From: Sphingomonas carotinifaciens
GTDB taxonomy: Bacteria > Pseudomonadota > Alphaproteobacteria > Sphingomonadales > Sphingomonadaceae
Direction: 5' to 3'
Length of the DNA stretch: 64,000 nt
NCBI RefSeq assembly: GCF_009789535.1
Contig: NZ_WSUT01000005.1
Location: 1,673,501-1,737,500 of the forward strand
Below the pieces are notes generated by a model. It did not search any database. It worked only from the letters and a program-made list of their open reading frames with translations, and was not told the origin of the DNA. The first letter of the stretch is position 1; the number at the start of each line of letters is the position of its first letter. Positions 16,310-25,198 of this stretch are shown piece after piece. The position numbers and the translations under genes are program-made.

Positions 16310-16337
16310 GGCTGGTCTGCGGACCGGCCTTTTTTTT
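16310..16337 (+). terminator. Rho-independent terminator
   Basis: GGCTGGTC and GACCGGCC pair (8 bp with one G-T pair) around a TGCG tetraloop, followed by eight T residues. It ends the small membrane protein transcript and faces the ZIP gene end. Confidence 0.88.
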
Positions 16338-16353
16338 GGCCCGGCGCCGGCGC

Positions 16354-17115
16354 TCAGCCCCCGAGCTTGGTGAGGATGAAGGCGGCCAGAAAGCCGATCA
16401 CGGCGATCATGCCCGAATAGTCGTGCGTCGATTCGGTCGCTTCGGGGATCATGGTATCGACCAGCATCGCCAGGATCGCGCCCGCGGCGACGGCGGTGAC
16501 GGCCGCGAGGATGTCCGGCGCAGCCCCGGCCAGCGCGGCATTGCCGATCATCGCGGCGAGGCCCGAGGCGAGCGCGATGCCGATCCATACGCCAAAGACA
16601 TAGGTCGGTGACCGGCCCGACCGCTTCATCCCCGCCGCACTCGCCAGCCCCTCGGGAACGTTGGACAGGAACACCGCGGCGACCATCACCGCGCTGACCC
16701 CGCCGCCGCTGAGCAGGCTGGTACCGATGACCACCGATTCGGGGATCCCGTCGAGCAGCGCGCCGATCGCGATGGCGAGGCCGGAATTGGCGCCGGCATC
16801 GGGCTGCTTCTCCTGAGGGTTGCTGCCCGAACGCTTGCGATGACGCGCGCCTTGTCGCGATACGATGATGTTGGCGAGGGTGTAGACCGCGGCGCCGCCT
16901 ACGAAACCCGCAGCGGTGGAATCGAACCCGCCCTGTGCATAGGCCTCGTCCATCAGGTCGAAGGCGACGGCCGAGATCAGCACGCCCGAGCCGATGGCCA
17001 TGATCGCGGCGATCATGCGCTGTGGCAGGGTGACGAGATAGGGAATGGCCGCGCCGAGGATCAGCGCCGATCCGCCGACCAACCCCCAAAGACCGGCCGT
17101 TGCAACCTGATGCAT
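16354..17115 (-). CDS. ZIP family divalent metal transporter
   Basis: Inner-membrane importer of Zn2+ or related divalent cations. The 253 residues form about eight membrane helices. The family's metal-site helices are seen as LDGIPESVVIG, in which the usual His is replaced (LDGIPES instead of HNxPEG), and as SNVPEGLASAAGM. A hydrophilic, basic loop at about residues 93-115 (RHRKRSGSNPQEK) separates helices 3 and 4. The loss of the first His suggests altered metal preference or a divergent subfamily. It is flanked by the tRNA-Ser gene and faces the small membrane protein. Confidence 0.85.
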   Translation of the reverse strand: MHQVATAGLWGLVGGSALILGAAIPYLVTLPQRMIAAIMAIGSGVLISAVAFDLMDEAYAQGGFDSTAAGFVGGAAVYTLANIIVSRQGARHRKRSGSNPQEKQPDAGANSGLAIAIGALLDGIPESVVIGTSLLSGGGVSAVMVAAVFLSNVPEGLASAAGMKRSGRSPTYVFGVWIGIALASGLAAMIGNAALAGAAPDILAAVTAVAAGAILAMLVDTMIPEATESTHDYSGMIAVIGFLAAFILTKLGG

Positions 17116-17193
17116 CTACGTTTCCCCATGCCTGACCGGGTGGAACGTGCAAAAGGCCGGCGGGTGCCGGTGATCGCGCTATTTGATGTCAAG

Positions 17194-17283
<90 letters not shown>

Positions 17284-17407
17284 GCTGAGGTTCGTACCGG
17301 GCGCCTGGGCGTCCGTCCGATCGGTCGAGGGCGGGCCTCTAATCGAAGGATTCGGGCGATGCAAGCGTCGAACTTGTGTGGCGGCGCAAAAAGCCTAGAT
17401 TGTTTCC

Positions 17408-17788
17408 ATGCCACGTCATGATCCCGTCCATATGCCCGACCGCCTGGAGGTGGAGGCCCCCGCCATCGCGCACGCCCGCTTCGCGATCGGGGAGGTGGTG
17501 CGGCATCGCCTGTTCGACTTCCGGGGCGTGGTGTTCGACGTGGACCCGGTCTTTGCCAATACCGAGGAATGGTACGAGGCGATCCCCGAATCGATTCGGC
17601 CGTCCAAGGACCAGCCCTTCTACCATCTGCTCGCCGAGAACATGGAGTCGAGCTACGTCGCCTATGTCAGCCAGCAGAATCTGGTGACCGACGACAGCGA
17701 CGAGCCGATCGACCATCCGGCGATCGCCGGGTTGTTCACCGGGTTCGAGGATGGGCGGTATCGCCTGCGACAGGAACATCGGCATTAG
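17408..17788 (+). CDS. hspQ: Heat shock protein HspQ
   Basis: A small hemimethylated-DNA-binding/YccV-fold protein of 126 residues. The hallmark core is present: FAIGEVVRHRLFDFRGVVFDVDP, then PFYHLLAEN, YVAYVSQQNL, and HPAIAGLF. In enterobacteria HspQ promotes degradation of some proteins by acting as an adaptor for Lon. An internal ATG at 17432 is an alternative start and would remove a non-conserved leader. Downstream lies copy 2 of the composite palindromic repeat, which may end the transcript. Confidence 0.9.
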   Translation: MPRHDPVHMPDRLEVEAPAIAHARFAIGEVVRHRLFDFRGVVFDVDPVFANTEEWYEAIPESIRPSKDQPFYHLLAENMESSYVAYVSQQNLVTDDSDEPIDHPAIAGLFTGFEDGRYRLRQEHRH

Positions 17789-17795
17789 AGTCTGA

Positions 17796-17900
17796 AAACT
17801 CGCGAAAGAGCGAGTTTCGGCGGCACCGGCCCGCTCCCCCACCCGGCCGCCCACAGAGTATCCTTGATGGGCGGCCGGGTGGGGGAGCGGGCCGGCACCG
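17796..17900. repeat. Composite palindromic repeat, copy 2 (small plus large hairpin)
   Basis: A small stem built on AAACTCGC/CGAGTTT (about 17796-17817) is followed by a 33-bp stem with arms 17821-17853 and 17868-17900 that match at all but two positions. The arms carry the same GCTCCCCCACCCGGCC core as the element at 2452-2585, and the small stem lies on the opposite side, so this copy is inverted. It fills the space between hspQ and the rplU promoter. Confidence 0.88.
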
Positions 17901-17928
17901 CTAAATGCCCGAAAGCCTGCTCGCGCGG

Positions 17929-17957
17929 TTGACAATCTCGCCTCATTTGCCTAGCTG
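17929..17957 (+). promoter_or_regulatory. Putative sigma-70 promoter of rplU-rpmA
   Basis: A consensus -35 box TTGACA (17929-17934) is followed, after 17 bases, by TAGCTG as a weak -10. It sits 64 bases before the rplU start, directly after the palindromic repeat, as expected for a strong ribosomal promoter. Confidence 0.5.
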
Positions 17958-18020
17958 ACGCTTCTTTCCCGCTGGGCGTGGCCTTTGCGGGGCACATGCA
18001 TTTGGGAAGTGACAACAGCC

Positions 18021-18317
18021 ATGTTCGCAGTCGTGCGCACGGGCGGCAAGCAGTACCGCGTCGCCGCCGGAGACAAGATCGTCGTCGAGAAGATCGAGGG
18101 CGAGGCCGGCGCGTCGGTGACGCTGGACGATGTGCTGCTCATGGGCGAGGGCTCGGAGCTGAAGTCGACCAGCGGCCTGACGGTCGCCGCAGAGATCATC
18201 GCCCAGGCCAAGGGCGAGAAGGTGATCGTTTTCAAGAAGCGTCGCCGCCACAATTATCGTCGCCGCAACGGCCATCGCCAGAACCACACGATCCTCAAGA
18301 TCGTTTCGGTCGGCTGA
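18021..18317 (+). CDS. rplU: 50S ribosomal protein L21
   Basis: A component of the large ribosomal subunit that binds 23S rRNA. The 98 residues start at [14 protein letters not shown] and contain [13 protein letters not shown] and the basic C-terminal block [17 protein letters not shown] followed by HTILKI, all typical of L21. The ATG at 18021 is used because it gives the conserved N-terminus; an upstream in-frame GTG adds non-family residues. It is 33 bases before rpmA in the universal rplU-rpmA order. Confidence 0.97.
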   Translation: MFAVVRTGGKQYRVAAGDKIVVEKIEGEAGASVTLDDVLLMGEGSELKSTSGLTVAAEIIAQAKGEKVIVFKKRRRHNYRRRNGHRQNHTILKIVSVG

Positions 18318-18350
18318 GCAGACGTTTCGAGAATCCAGGAGTAGATCGCA

Positions 18351-18620
18351 ATGGCACATAAGAAAGCAGGCGGTTCTTCGCGCAACGGTCGCGATTCGGC
18401 CGGCCGCCGCCTTGGCGTGAAGAAGTTCGGTGGCCAGGAGTGCGTCGCCGGCAACATCCTCGTGCGTCAGCGCGGGACCAAGTTCTATCCGGGCCGCAAT
18501 GTCGGCATCGGCAAGGACCACACGCTGTTCGCGCTGACCGACGGCCGTGTCGCGTTTGCCGAAGGCAAGCTCGGCCGCAAATATTGCTCGGTCGAAATGA
18601 TTGCGGCTGCGGCCGAATAA
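18351..18620 (+). CDS. rpmA: 50S ribosomal protein L27
   Basis: Large-subunit protein whose N-terminal tail reaches the peptidyl-transferase centre. Its 89 residues begin [16 protein letters not shown] and continue with [25 protein letters not shown] and HTLFALTDG, the canonical sequence. It has no N-terminal extension of the kind cleaved in Firmicutes. A strong terminator follows. Confidence 0.98.
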   Translation: MAHKKAGGSSRNGRDSAGRRLGVKKFGGQECVAGNILVRQRGTKFYPGRNVGIGKDHTLFALTDGRVAFAEGKLGRKYCSVEMIAAAAE

Positions 18621-18676
18621 GGGCGATCATACGGGTCGCCCACCAGGGTGACCCAGGTTCCGCGACGGAACCTGCC

Positions 18677-18712
18677 AAAAAGGGAGACGGGTCACCCCGG
18701 CTCCCTTTTTTT
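18677..18712 (+). terminator. Rho-independent terminator of rplU-rpmA
   Basis: AAAAAGGGAG (18677-18686) pairs with CTCCCTTTTT (from 18701) and runs into seven T residues. A second hairpin, CAGGTTCCG/CGGAACCTG, lies immediately before it. Confidence 0.85.
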
Positions 18713-18794
18713 CGTGCTCCCGTTCTAGCGTATGTCGTTGTTCCGTCATGTGGATATGGCAGGGCACGCGCGACGCGACGAGGAGTGTACGAGA

Positions 18795-19331
18795 ATGTTC
18801 GCGCGGACGGAGAGATTGATGCTGCGGCCCGGCTGGCCGGAGGACGCACCAGAGCTGGTGCGGGCGATCGGCCATGAGGACGTGGTCACGCGGCTGGCAC
18901 GGGCGCCGTGGCCCTATGCGCTGGGCGATGCGCAGGCGTTCCTGGCGCAACCGCGAGGGGGCCATGAACCCCGCTTCCTGATCTTCGATGACATTGCGGC
19001 CGGCCCGCGGCTGGTCGGCGGGATCGAACTGATCGACGGCGAGGAACTGGCCTATTGGCTGACCCCGGCCGCCTGGGGGCGCGGCTATGCGACCGAGGCG
19101 GGGCGCGCGATGATCGACATCGCCCGCCACGCGCTGGGTGTCCGGCGGCTGCACGCGCGCCACTTCGTCGACAATCCCGCATCCGGCCGGGTGCTGGCCA
19201 AGCTCGGCTTCTGCGCCACGGGTGAAATCGCGCCGCTCGCCTCGCGGGGGCGGCGCGAACCGGGGTTGGCGATCGCCTATGAGCGCGACCTGGACGAGGA
19301 GCGAGCGGTGCCGGTGGCGCTCGCGGCCTAG
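18795..19331 (+). CDS. GNAT family N-acetyltransferase (RimJ/RimL type)
   Basis: A 178-residue acetyl-CoA-dependent acetyltransferase. It opens with RTERLMLRPGWPEDAPEL, typical of the RimJ/RimL-like group. The acetyl-CoA-binding segment is ELAYWLTPAAWGRGYATEAGRAM, and N-P-A-S-G-R-V-L-A-K-L-G-F completes the fold. Members acetylate protein N-termini or small amines; the substrate is unknown. A GNAT gene between rpmA and obgE is common in sphingomonads. The stop codon overlaps that of the convergent gene in a shared CTAG. Confidence 0.88.
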   Translation: MFARTERLMLRPGWPEDAPELVRAIGHEDVVTRLARAPWPYALGDAQAFLAQPRGGHEPRFLIFDDIAAGPRLVGGIELIDGEELAYWLTPAAWGRGYATEAGRAMIDIARHALGVRRLHARHFVDNPASGRVLAKLGFCATGEIAPLASRGRREPGLAIAYERDLDEERAVPVALAA

Positions 19332-20185
19332 GCGGCGCGCGCTTCCGGCATGACCGCATCGGCATAATCGCTTTCGGCAAGGCCGATCAGCGCGCGGTCG
19401 TCATGCTTCCAGGGGTGGAAGCCCGGCAGGAAGTAGCTGAGCCATGCGCCGGCGACCTTGCGCGCCATGCCGGGCCGGACCAGCGCATAATGGAACAGCC
19501 GCCACCAGATGCGCGGGCCGGTCAGCCCGTCCTGGCGGAGCAGGTCCAGCATGCCGCGGCGGCGACCGTTCACGAACCGGCCGGTGGTGATGAGCATCAC
19601 CAACGCCTTGATCCGCCAGCGCTTGAAACGCGGCCAGTCGCGCGTGGCGTGCAGCCATGTGTCATAGGCGACGCCCTTGTGCTCGATCTCCTCGGCGGCG
19701 TGCCACAGCCATAGCCGCGCCGCTTCCCGGTCGCCGCCTGCCAGATGACGGGGGTCGGCGATCAGCGCATGCGCCAGGATCGCGGTGAAATGCTCCAGCG
19801 CGGTGGTCGCAGCCAGGCGCGCGATCGCCGGCCTGCCGTCGGTCAGCGCCAGTTGCGCCACCACGTCGCGCTCCAGCCGGCTGGTATCGTATCCCTGCTC
19901 GGTGACGTGGCGGTTGAAGGCGACATGCTCGCGGCTGTGGATCACCTCCTGCTTCACGAAGGCGCGGATCTCGCCTTGCAGCTTGGGCGGCGTGCCGTCG
20001 CGGAATGCCTTGACGCTGTCGCAGAAAAAGGCCTCGCCGCGCGGAAAGGTGACGGACAGCGCATTGTAGAAGGCGGTCGCGACGGGATCGTCGTTCAACC
20101 AGTATCGCCGCAACCGCGCGTCGCGGCCGAACCGGACATCGCGCGGCGTGATCGTCAAATCGGCGGGCGTGATTGCTTTGGCCAC
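19328..20185 (-). CDS. Predicted metal-dependent hydrolase (PF10118 type)
   Basis: A 285-residue protein of the family labelled 'metal-dependent hydrolase'. It carries spaced acidic and ExxH residues suggestive of a di-iron helical bundle: GEAFFCDSVK, EVIHSREH, ALEHF and EEIEHKG. The reaction is unknown. A TetR-type regulator is encoded divergently, 60 bases away, with a palindromic region between them, so this is probably the regulated target. Such pairs often respond to small hydrophobic compounds, but that is inference. The end overlaps the GNAT stop. Confidence 0.8.
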   Translation of the reverse strand: MAKAITPADLTITPRDVRFGRDARLRRYWLNDDPVATAFYNALSVTFPRGEAFFCDSVKAFRDGTPPKLQGEIRAFVKQEVIHSREHVAFNRHVTEQGYDTSRLERDVVAQLALTDGRPAIARLAATTALEHFTAILAHALIADPRHLAGGDREAARLWLWHAAEEIEHKGVAYDTWLHATRDWPRFKRWRIKALVMLITTGRFVNGRRRGMLDLLRQDGLTGPRIWWRLFHYALVRPGMARKVAGAWLSYFLPGFHPWKHDDRALIGLAESDYADAVMPEARAA

Positions 20186-20202
20186 AAAAATCTCCGACTG
20201 TG

Positions 20203-20237
20203 GTGTAAGTTAGATAGCTTACATCAGTGTAGGTAAG
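20203..20237. promoter_or_regulatory. Palindromic operator region between the TetR gene and the hydrolase
   Basis: The sequence has GTAAG (20205-20209), CTTAC (20218-20222) and GTAAG (20233-20237), giving two overlapping inverted repeats with spacings of 8 and 10 bases. This AT-rich patch in GC-rich DNA, midway between divergent starts, is the expected binding site of the TetR regulator. Confidence 0.6.
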
Positions 20238-20245
20238 GAGCGTGC

Positions 20246-20860
20246 GTGGAAGCGTCAACCCGACGTCGTTTGCCCCCGGAGGAGTCGCGCGCCCAGGCGC
20301 TGGACGCGGCACGCGCGCTGCTGATCGAATCGGGGCCGCAGGCGATCACGCTGAAGGCGGTGGCGGCGCGGATGGGGCGTACCCATGCCAATCTGCTGCA
20401 TCATTTCGGCAGCGCCGCCGACCTGCAGCGCGCGCTGGCCGAGCGGATGGCGACCGACATCACGCGCCAGATCGGCGTCGCGGTGCAGGCGGCGCGGTCG
20501 GGGGCGGGGGACCCGGCGGCGATCGTCGCGCTGACGTTCGATGCGTTCGGGCGGGAGGGTGGCGGGGCGCTGGCCAGTTGGGTGATCCTGACGGGCGAGC
20601 GGGGGGTGTTCGACCCGATGCTGACCGCGATCCGCGAACTGGTGGAGCAATTGTCGTCCAACCCCGCGGACCCGGCGGACCGGGTGTTCCTGGCGGAGAC
20701 GACGCTGTCGCTGGTGCTGACCGCGCTGGGCCAGGCGTTGATCGGCCAGCAACTGGCCGCAGCCCTGGGGCTGGACGGCGAGGCGGCACGCGGGCTGGCG
20801 CTGCGCCATCTGCTGGCGGCGCACGACGCGCACGGCGCGCCGCGCCCGTCACAGGATTGA
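20246..20860 (+). CDS. TetR/AcrR family transcriptional regulator
   Basis: A 204-residue repressor-type protein. The N-terminal helix-turn-helix (about residues 15-60) reads ALDAARALLIESGPQAITL then VAARMGRTHANLLHHFGSAADL, the standard TetR layout with the recognition helix ending at HHF. The C-terminal ligand domain is Ala- and Leu-rich and variable. The start is GTG, five bases after a perfect AAGGAG. It most likely controls itself and the divergent hydrolase through the palindromes at 20203-20237. Confidence 0.88.
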   Translation: MEASTRRRLPPEESRAQALDAARALLIESGPQAITLKAVAARMGRTHANLLHHFGSAADLQRALAERMATDITRQIGVAVQAARSGAGDPAAIVALTFDAFGREGGGALASWVILTGERGVFDPMLTAIRELVEQLSSNPADPADRVFLAETTLSLVLTALGQALIGQQLAAALGLDGEAARGLALRHLLAAHDAHGAPRPSQD

Positions 20861-21946
<1,086 letters not shown>

Positions 21947-21954
21947 TCGGCGAA

Positions 21955-22031
21955 GCGCTTTCCCGCAAACACCGCGTTTGCGGGAAGCGCCGCAGTCCCG
22001 ACCCCTCCCCGGCCAAGGGGAGGGGTTTTTT
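21955..22031. terminator. Double hairpin terminator region between obgE and the sugar porter
   Basis: A 15-bp stem (arms starting GCGCTT at 21955 and ending AGCGC at 21990) is followed by CCCCTCCCC/GGGGAGGGG around GGCCA and six T residues (22002-22031). The second hairpin is a standard terminator for obgE; the first may serve the convergent transporter gene. Confidence 0.78.
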
Positions 22032-22034
22032 GTA

Positions 22035-23435
22035 TCAGCCGACCATGTCTTCCAGTTCGCGGCCGCGGGTTTCGTGAACCATGGCGCGGACGAAGAAGAA
22101 CGAGACGAACGCCGCGGCGGTGTAGCCCATATAGGTGATCGCCAGACCCGGCGAGACGACCAGCGACGGGAAGCTGACCGAGATCGCCGCGTTGGCGATC
22201 CACTGCGCGAAGCCCGACACCGCAAGCGCGGAGCCGCGGATCTGGTTCGGGAACATTTCGCCCAGCATCACCCACATCACCGGGCCCCAGCTGACGTTGA
22301 AGAACACGACGTAGAGGTTGGCGGCGACCAGCGCGATGATGCCGGAATTGCCCGGCAGGCTGACCGCACCCGACGCGTCGGTAACGGCGGTGGAGAAGGC
22401 CCAGGCGACCGTCGCCAGCGTGACGGTCATCCCCGCCGAGCCGACGAGGAGCAGCGGCTTGCGCCCGATCTTGTCGATCAGCGCGATGGTGAGCAGGCAG
22501 GCGCCGATCGATAGCGCACCCGACAGGATGTTGATCTGAAGCGCATTGTCCTCGGTAAAGCCGACCGCTTCCCACAAGGTCGCGCCGTAATAGAAGACGA
22601 CGTTGATGCCGACCAGCTGCTGGAACACGGCAAGGCCGATGCCGACCCACAGGATCGGGCGGATGCGGCCGGTGGTGCGGTCACGCAGGTCGGACAGGCG
22701 CGGCTTGTGCTGATCGCCGGCGAGGCTGGCACGGATGTCGGCGACCTTGCGGCGCGCGGTTTCGGCGCCGAACAGGCGGGCCAGCACGGTTTCCGCCTGC
22801 GCATCGCGGCCACGGACCACCAGATAGCGCGGGCTTTCCGGAATGAAGAGCAGCGCGACCAGATAGATGGCGGCCGGTACCACCTGAAGCCAGAACATCC
22901 AGCGCCAGGCGGGGAAGCCCAGCCAGAATTCGGCGGTGGAGCCACCAGCCCAGCGTGCCAGCGCGAAATTAGCGACGAACGCGCCGGTCAGGCCGGAGAT
23001 GATCATCACCTGCTGCACGCTCGACAGGCGGCCACGGATGCTCGCGGGGGTCACTTCGGAGATGTAGACGGGCGAGGTGACCGATGCCGCACCGACGCCG
23101 AGACCACCGATGATCCGCGCGATGATGAAGATCGCCGACGAACCCGCCGCACCCGCCATCACCGCGGACACCAGGAACAGGACCGCGGCCAGCATCATGG
23201 TGTTGCGCCGCCCGATCAGGTCGGCGAGCCGCCCGGCGGTGAAGGCGCCGATCGACGATCCGACAAGGATCGCGCCGACATTGATGCCGATGCCGAGCCG
23301 GCCGAGATCGAAGGCCGCCTCGATGCCCTTTTGGGTGCCGTTGATGACACCCGAATCATAGCCGAACATGAACCCGCCGATCGTCGCCACGGCGACGATG
23401 AGCGAGATCAGGCCCGTATTGTGCCTGCCTTCCAC
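22035..23435 (-). CDS. Sugar porter family MFS transporter (probable xylose/arabinose:H+ symporter)
   Basis: A 12-helix inner-membrane symporter of 466 residues. Sugar-porter signatures are present: GYDSGVINGT in helix 1, the GRLADLIGRR loop, PESPRYL, the sugar-binding QQLVGINVVFYYG, a second DKIGRKPLL, and HETRGRELE in place of PETKG. XylE, AraE and GalP share these. Its place downstream of xylC, xylB and xylX on the same strand points to D-xylose or a related pentose. The start is GTG with AGGATC upstream. The 132-base gap to xylC leaves room for its own promoter. Confidence 0.9.
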   Translation of the reverse strand: MEGRHNTGLISLIVAVATIGGFMFGYDSGVINGTQKGIEAAFDLGRLGIGINVGAILVGSSIGAFTAGRLADLIGRRNTMMLAAVLFLVSAVMAGAAGSSAIFIIARIIGGLGVGAASVTSPVYISEVTPASIRGRLSSVQQVMIISGLTGAFVANFALARWAGGSTAEFWLGFPAWRWMFWLQVVPAAIYLVALLFIPESPRYLVVRGRDAQAETVLARLFGAETARRKVADIRASLAGDQHKPRLSDLRDRTTGRIRPILWVGIGLAVFQQLVGINVVFYYGATLWEAVGFTEDNALQINILSGALSIGACLLTIALIDKIGRKPLLLVGSAGMTVTLATVAWAFSTAVTDASGAVSLPGNSGIIALVAANLYVVFFNVSWGPVMWVMLGEMFPNQIRGSALAVSGFAQWIANAAISVSFPSLVVSPGLAITYMGYTAAAFVSFFFVRAMVHETRGRELEDMVG

Positions 23436-23567
23436 GTGTCGATCCTTCCCTTGATCCTGCCGTGTCGCCGTCTGTCGGGCGGATGGGCAGGCGTGTCATA
23501 ATAAGTCCGGGCCGCCCTCACCCTTGCGCGGTAAAGCCGGGTGGGAAGGGCGGGGGCGGCCCGATCG

Positions 23568-24428
23568 TCAGACCTTTGCGCGCAGTACCGGCTTGCCGGG
23601 CGTGTCGACGCGGAAGGTGAAGATGTCGCCGGCCTGCGGTTGTTCCGCCAGCTGCTCGGGCGACAGGCCCTGCCGCGCGGTGGTGGCATAGGCGGTGCGT
23701 CCGTCCGGGCCGCCCAGCGCCACCTTGGTGATGTTCGACACGGGAAAGCGCACCTCGTGCGTCATGGTGCCGTCGGGCGAGAAGCGGCGCGCGGCCGATC
23801 CGCCGAAGAAGCCGACCCAGACGCCGCCCTCCGCATCGCAGATCGCACCGTCGGGATGGCCATGATCGTCGCCGAAGGTGAGAAAGGGGCGGGCAGGCGC
23901 CAGCGTCCCGTCCGCCTTGATGGCGTGGGCGAGGATCGTCTTGCCCAGCGTATCGACATGGTAGAGCACGGTATCGTCCGGCGCGATGGCGGGGCCGTTG
24001 GTGATGCACACCTTGTCCGCCTCGGCCTCCGAAACCGCACCGTTCTCGAACCGGTAGAGCTGGCCGCTGTCGGCGCTTTCGTCATTGTCCATCGTGCCGA
24101 ACCAGATGCGGCCCTGGCCGTCCACCGCCGCGTCGTTCAGCCGGTTGGCGGGCAGATGCGGCTCGATCTCGGCAAGCCGCTCGAACGTGCCGGTTTCCGG
24201 GTCGAAATGATGCGGACCCGATTGCAGCCCCGCGACGAAGCCGCCGCGCTCCGCCGGCACGACCCAGCCGACCATTTCCGGTGCGGCCCAGTCGTCGCGC
24301 GTGTCGGTGGCCGGATCGTAGCGATAGATACGCTGCTGCTTGATATCGACGAACCACAAGGCGTTATCGACCCAGATCGGGCCCTCCGCCAGCGTCGCCC
24401 CGACGGTCAGAAGATGTTCCGAGTTCAT
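23568..24428 (-). CDS. xylC: SMP-30/gluconolactonase family sugar lactonase (xylonolactonase, XylC-like)
   Basis: Six-bladed beta-propeller metal lactonase of 286 residues that would open D-xylono-1,4-lactone (possibly also L-arabinonolactone) to the acid. Family features are the opening GATLAEGPIW with the metal-ligand Glu, RLNDAAVDGQGRIWFGTM, CITNGPAIAPDD with the Asn ligand, and HPDGAICDAEGGVWVG with the Asp ligand. It is translationally coupled to the xylose dehydrogenase through an ATGA overlap. The order xylX-xylB-xylC resembles the Caulobacter xyl operon. The start is the ATG at 24428. Confidence 0.88.
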   Translation of the reverse strand: MNSEHLLTVGATLAEGPIWVDNALWFVDIKQQRIYRYDPATDTRDDWAAPEMVGWVVPAERGGFVAGLQSGPHHFDPETGTFERLAEIEPHLPANRLNDAAVDGQGRIWFGTMDNDESADSGQLYRFENGAVSEAEADKVCITNGPAIAPDDTVLYHVDTLGKTILAHAIKADGTLAPARPFLTFGDDHGHPDGAICDAEGGVWVGFFGGSAARRFSPDGTMTHEVRFPVSNITKVALGGPDGRTAYATTARQGLSPEQLAEQPQAGDIFTFRVDTPGKPVLRAKV

Positions 24429-25198
24429 CGCCACCCCGCATCGATAAAATAGTCGTGGCCAGTACACATTTTTGCGTCGTCCGATGCAAGGAACAGCACC
24501 AGTGCCGCCACGTCCGACGGCTGGATGCGGCCATCCAGGCACTGGGCGGCGACGATTTCCGCCTCGCCCTCGGGCGTGTACCATTTTTCCTGTCGCGGCG
24601 TCTGGACGTTGCCGGGGACGATCGTGTTGACGCGGATGTTCTGGCGACCCAGGTCGCGGGCCAAGCTGCGGGTCAGCCCCTCGATCGCGGCCTTGCACGT
24701 CTGGTAGAGGACGAGGTCGTTCAGCGCGAGGTGCCAGCTGATCGATCCGAAGTTCAGGATCGATCCGCCCCCGGCGCGCTTCATCGCAGGGAGCACCGCC
24801 TTGGCCGCGAAGAACTGGTGACGCAGGTTCACGTTCAGCCGCTCGTCCCAATAGGCGGGCGTCACGTCGTCGATGGCGTGGCGGTCGTCGTTGCCGGCAT
24901 TGTTGACGAGGATGTCGACCCCGCCCAGCGCCGATTCCAGCTCGGCAAAGACGCGGGCCAGATCGTCCAGATCGGTCAGGTCGCAGTGGCGGAACACCGG
25001 GGCATGCGCCGCCCCCGCGCCCAGCCGCGTGACCAGCGCCGCGCTCGCCTCCTCGGCGATGTCGACGAAGCCGACGCGCGCCCCTTGCGCGACGAACGCC
25101 TCGACCAGCCCTTCGCCGATGCCGGAGCCACCGCCGGTGACGATGACCCGCTTGCCCGCAAGGCTGGGATAGACGGCGCGATTGTTCATGTCGTTCAT
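24425..25198 (-). CDS. xylB: D-xylose 1-dehydrogenase (SDR family, XylB-like)
   Basis: NAD+-dependent oxidation of D-xylose to xylonolactone, the first step of the Weimberg pathway. The 257 residues have TGGGSGIG, NNAGNDDRH, NFGSISWH with the catalytic Ser, and YQTCK as the YxxxK motif. The tail VPGNVQTPRQEKWYTPEGEA and the ending TGHDYFIDAGWR are nearly those of Caulobacter XylB (CC_0821) as I recall it. That is why a specific function is given rather than 'SDR'. It overlaps xylX and xylC by four bases on each side, forming a tight operon. Confidence 0.92.
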   Translation of the reverse strand: MNDMNNRAVYPSLAGKRVIVTGGGSGIGEGLVEAFVAQGARVGFVDIAEEASAALVTRLGAGAAHAPVFRHCDLTDLDDLARVFAELESALGGVDILVNNAGNDDRHAIDDVTPAYWDERLNVNLRHQFFAAKAVLPAMKRAGGGSILNFGSISWHLALNDLVLYQTCKAAIEGLTRSLARDLGRQNIRVNTIVPGNVQTPRQEKWYTPEGEAEIVAAQCLDGRIQPSDVAALVLFLASDDAKMCTGHDYFIDAGWR

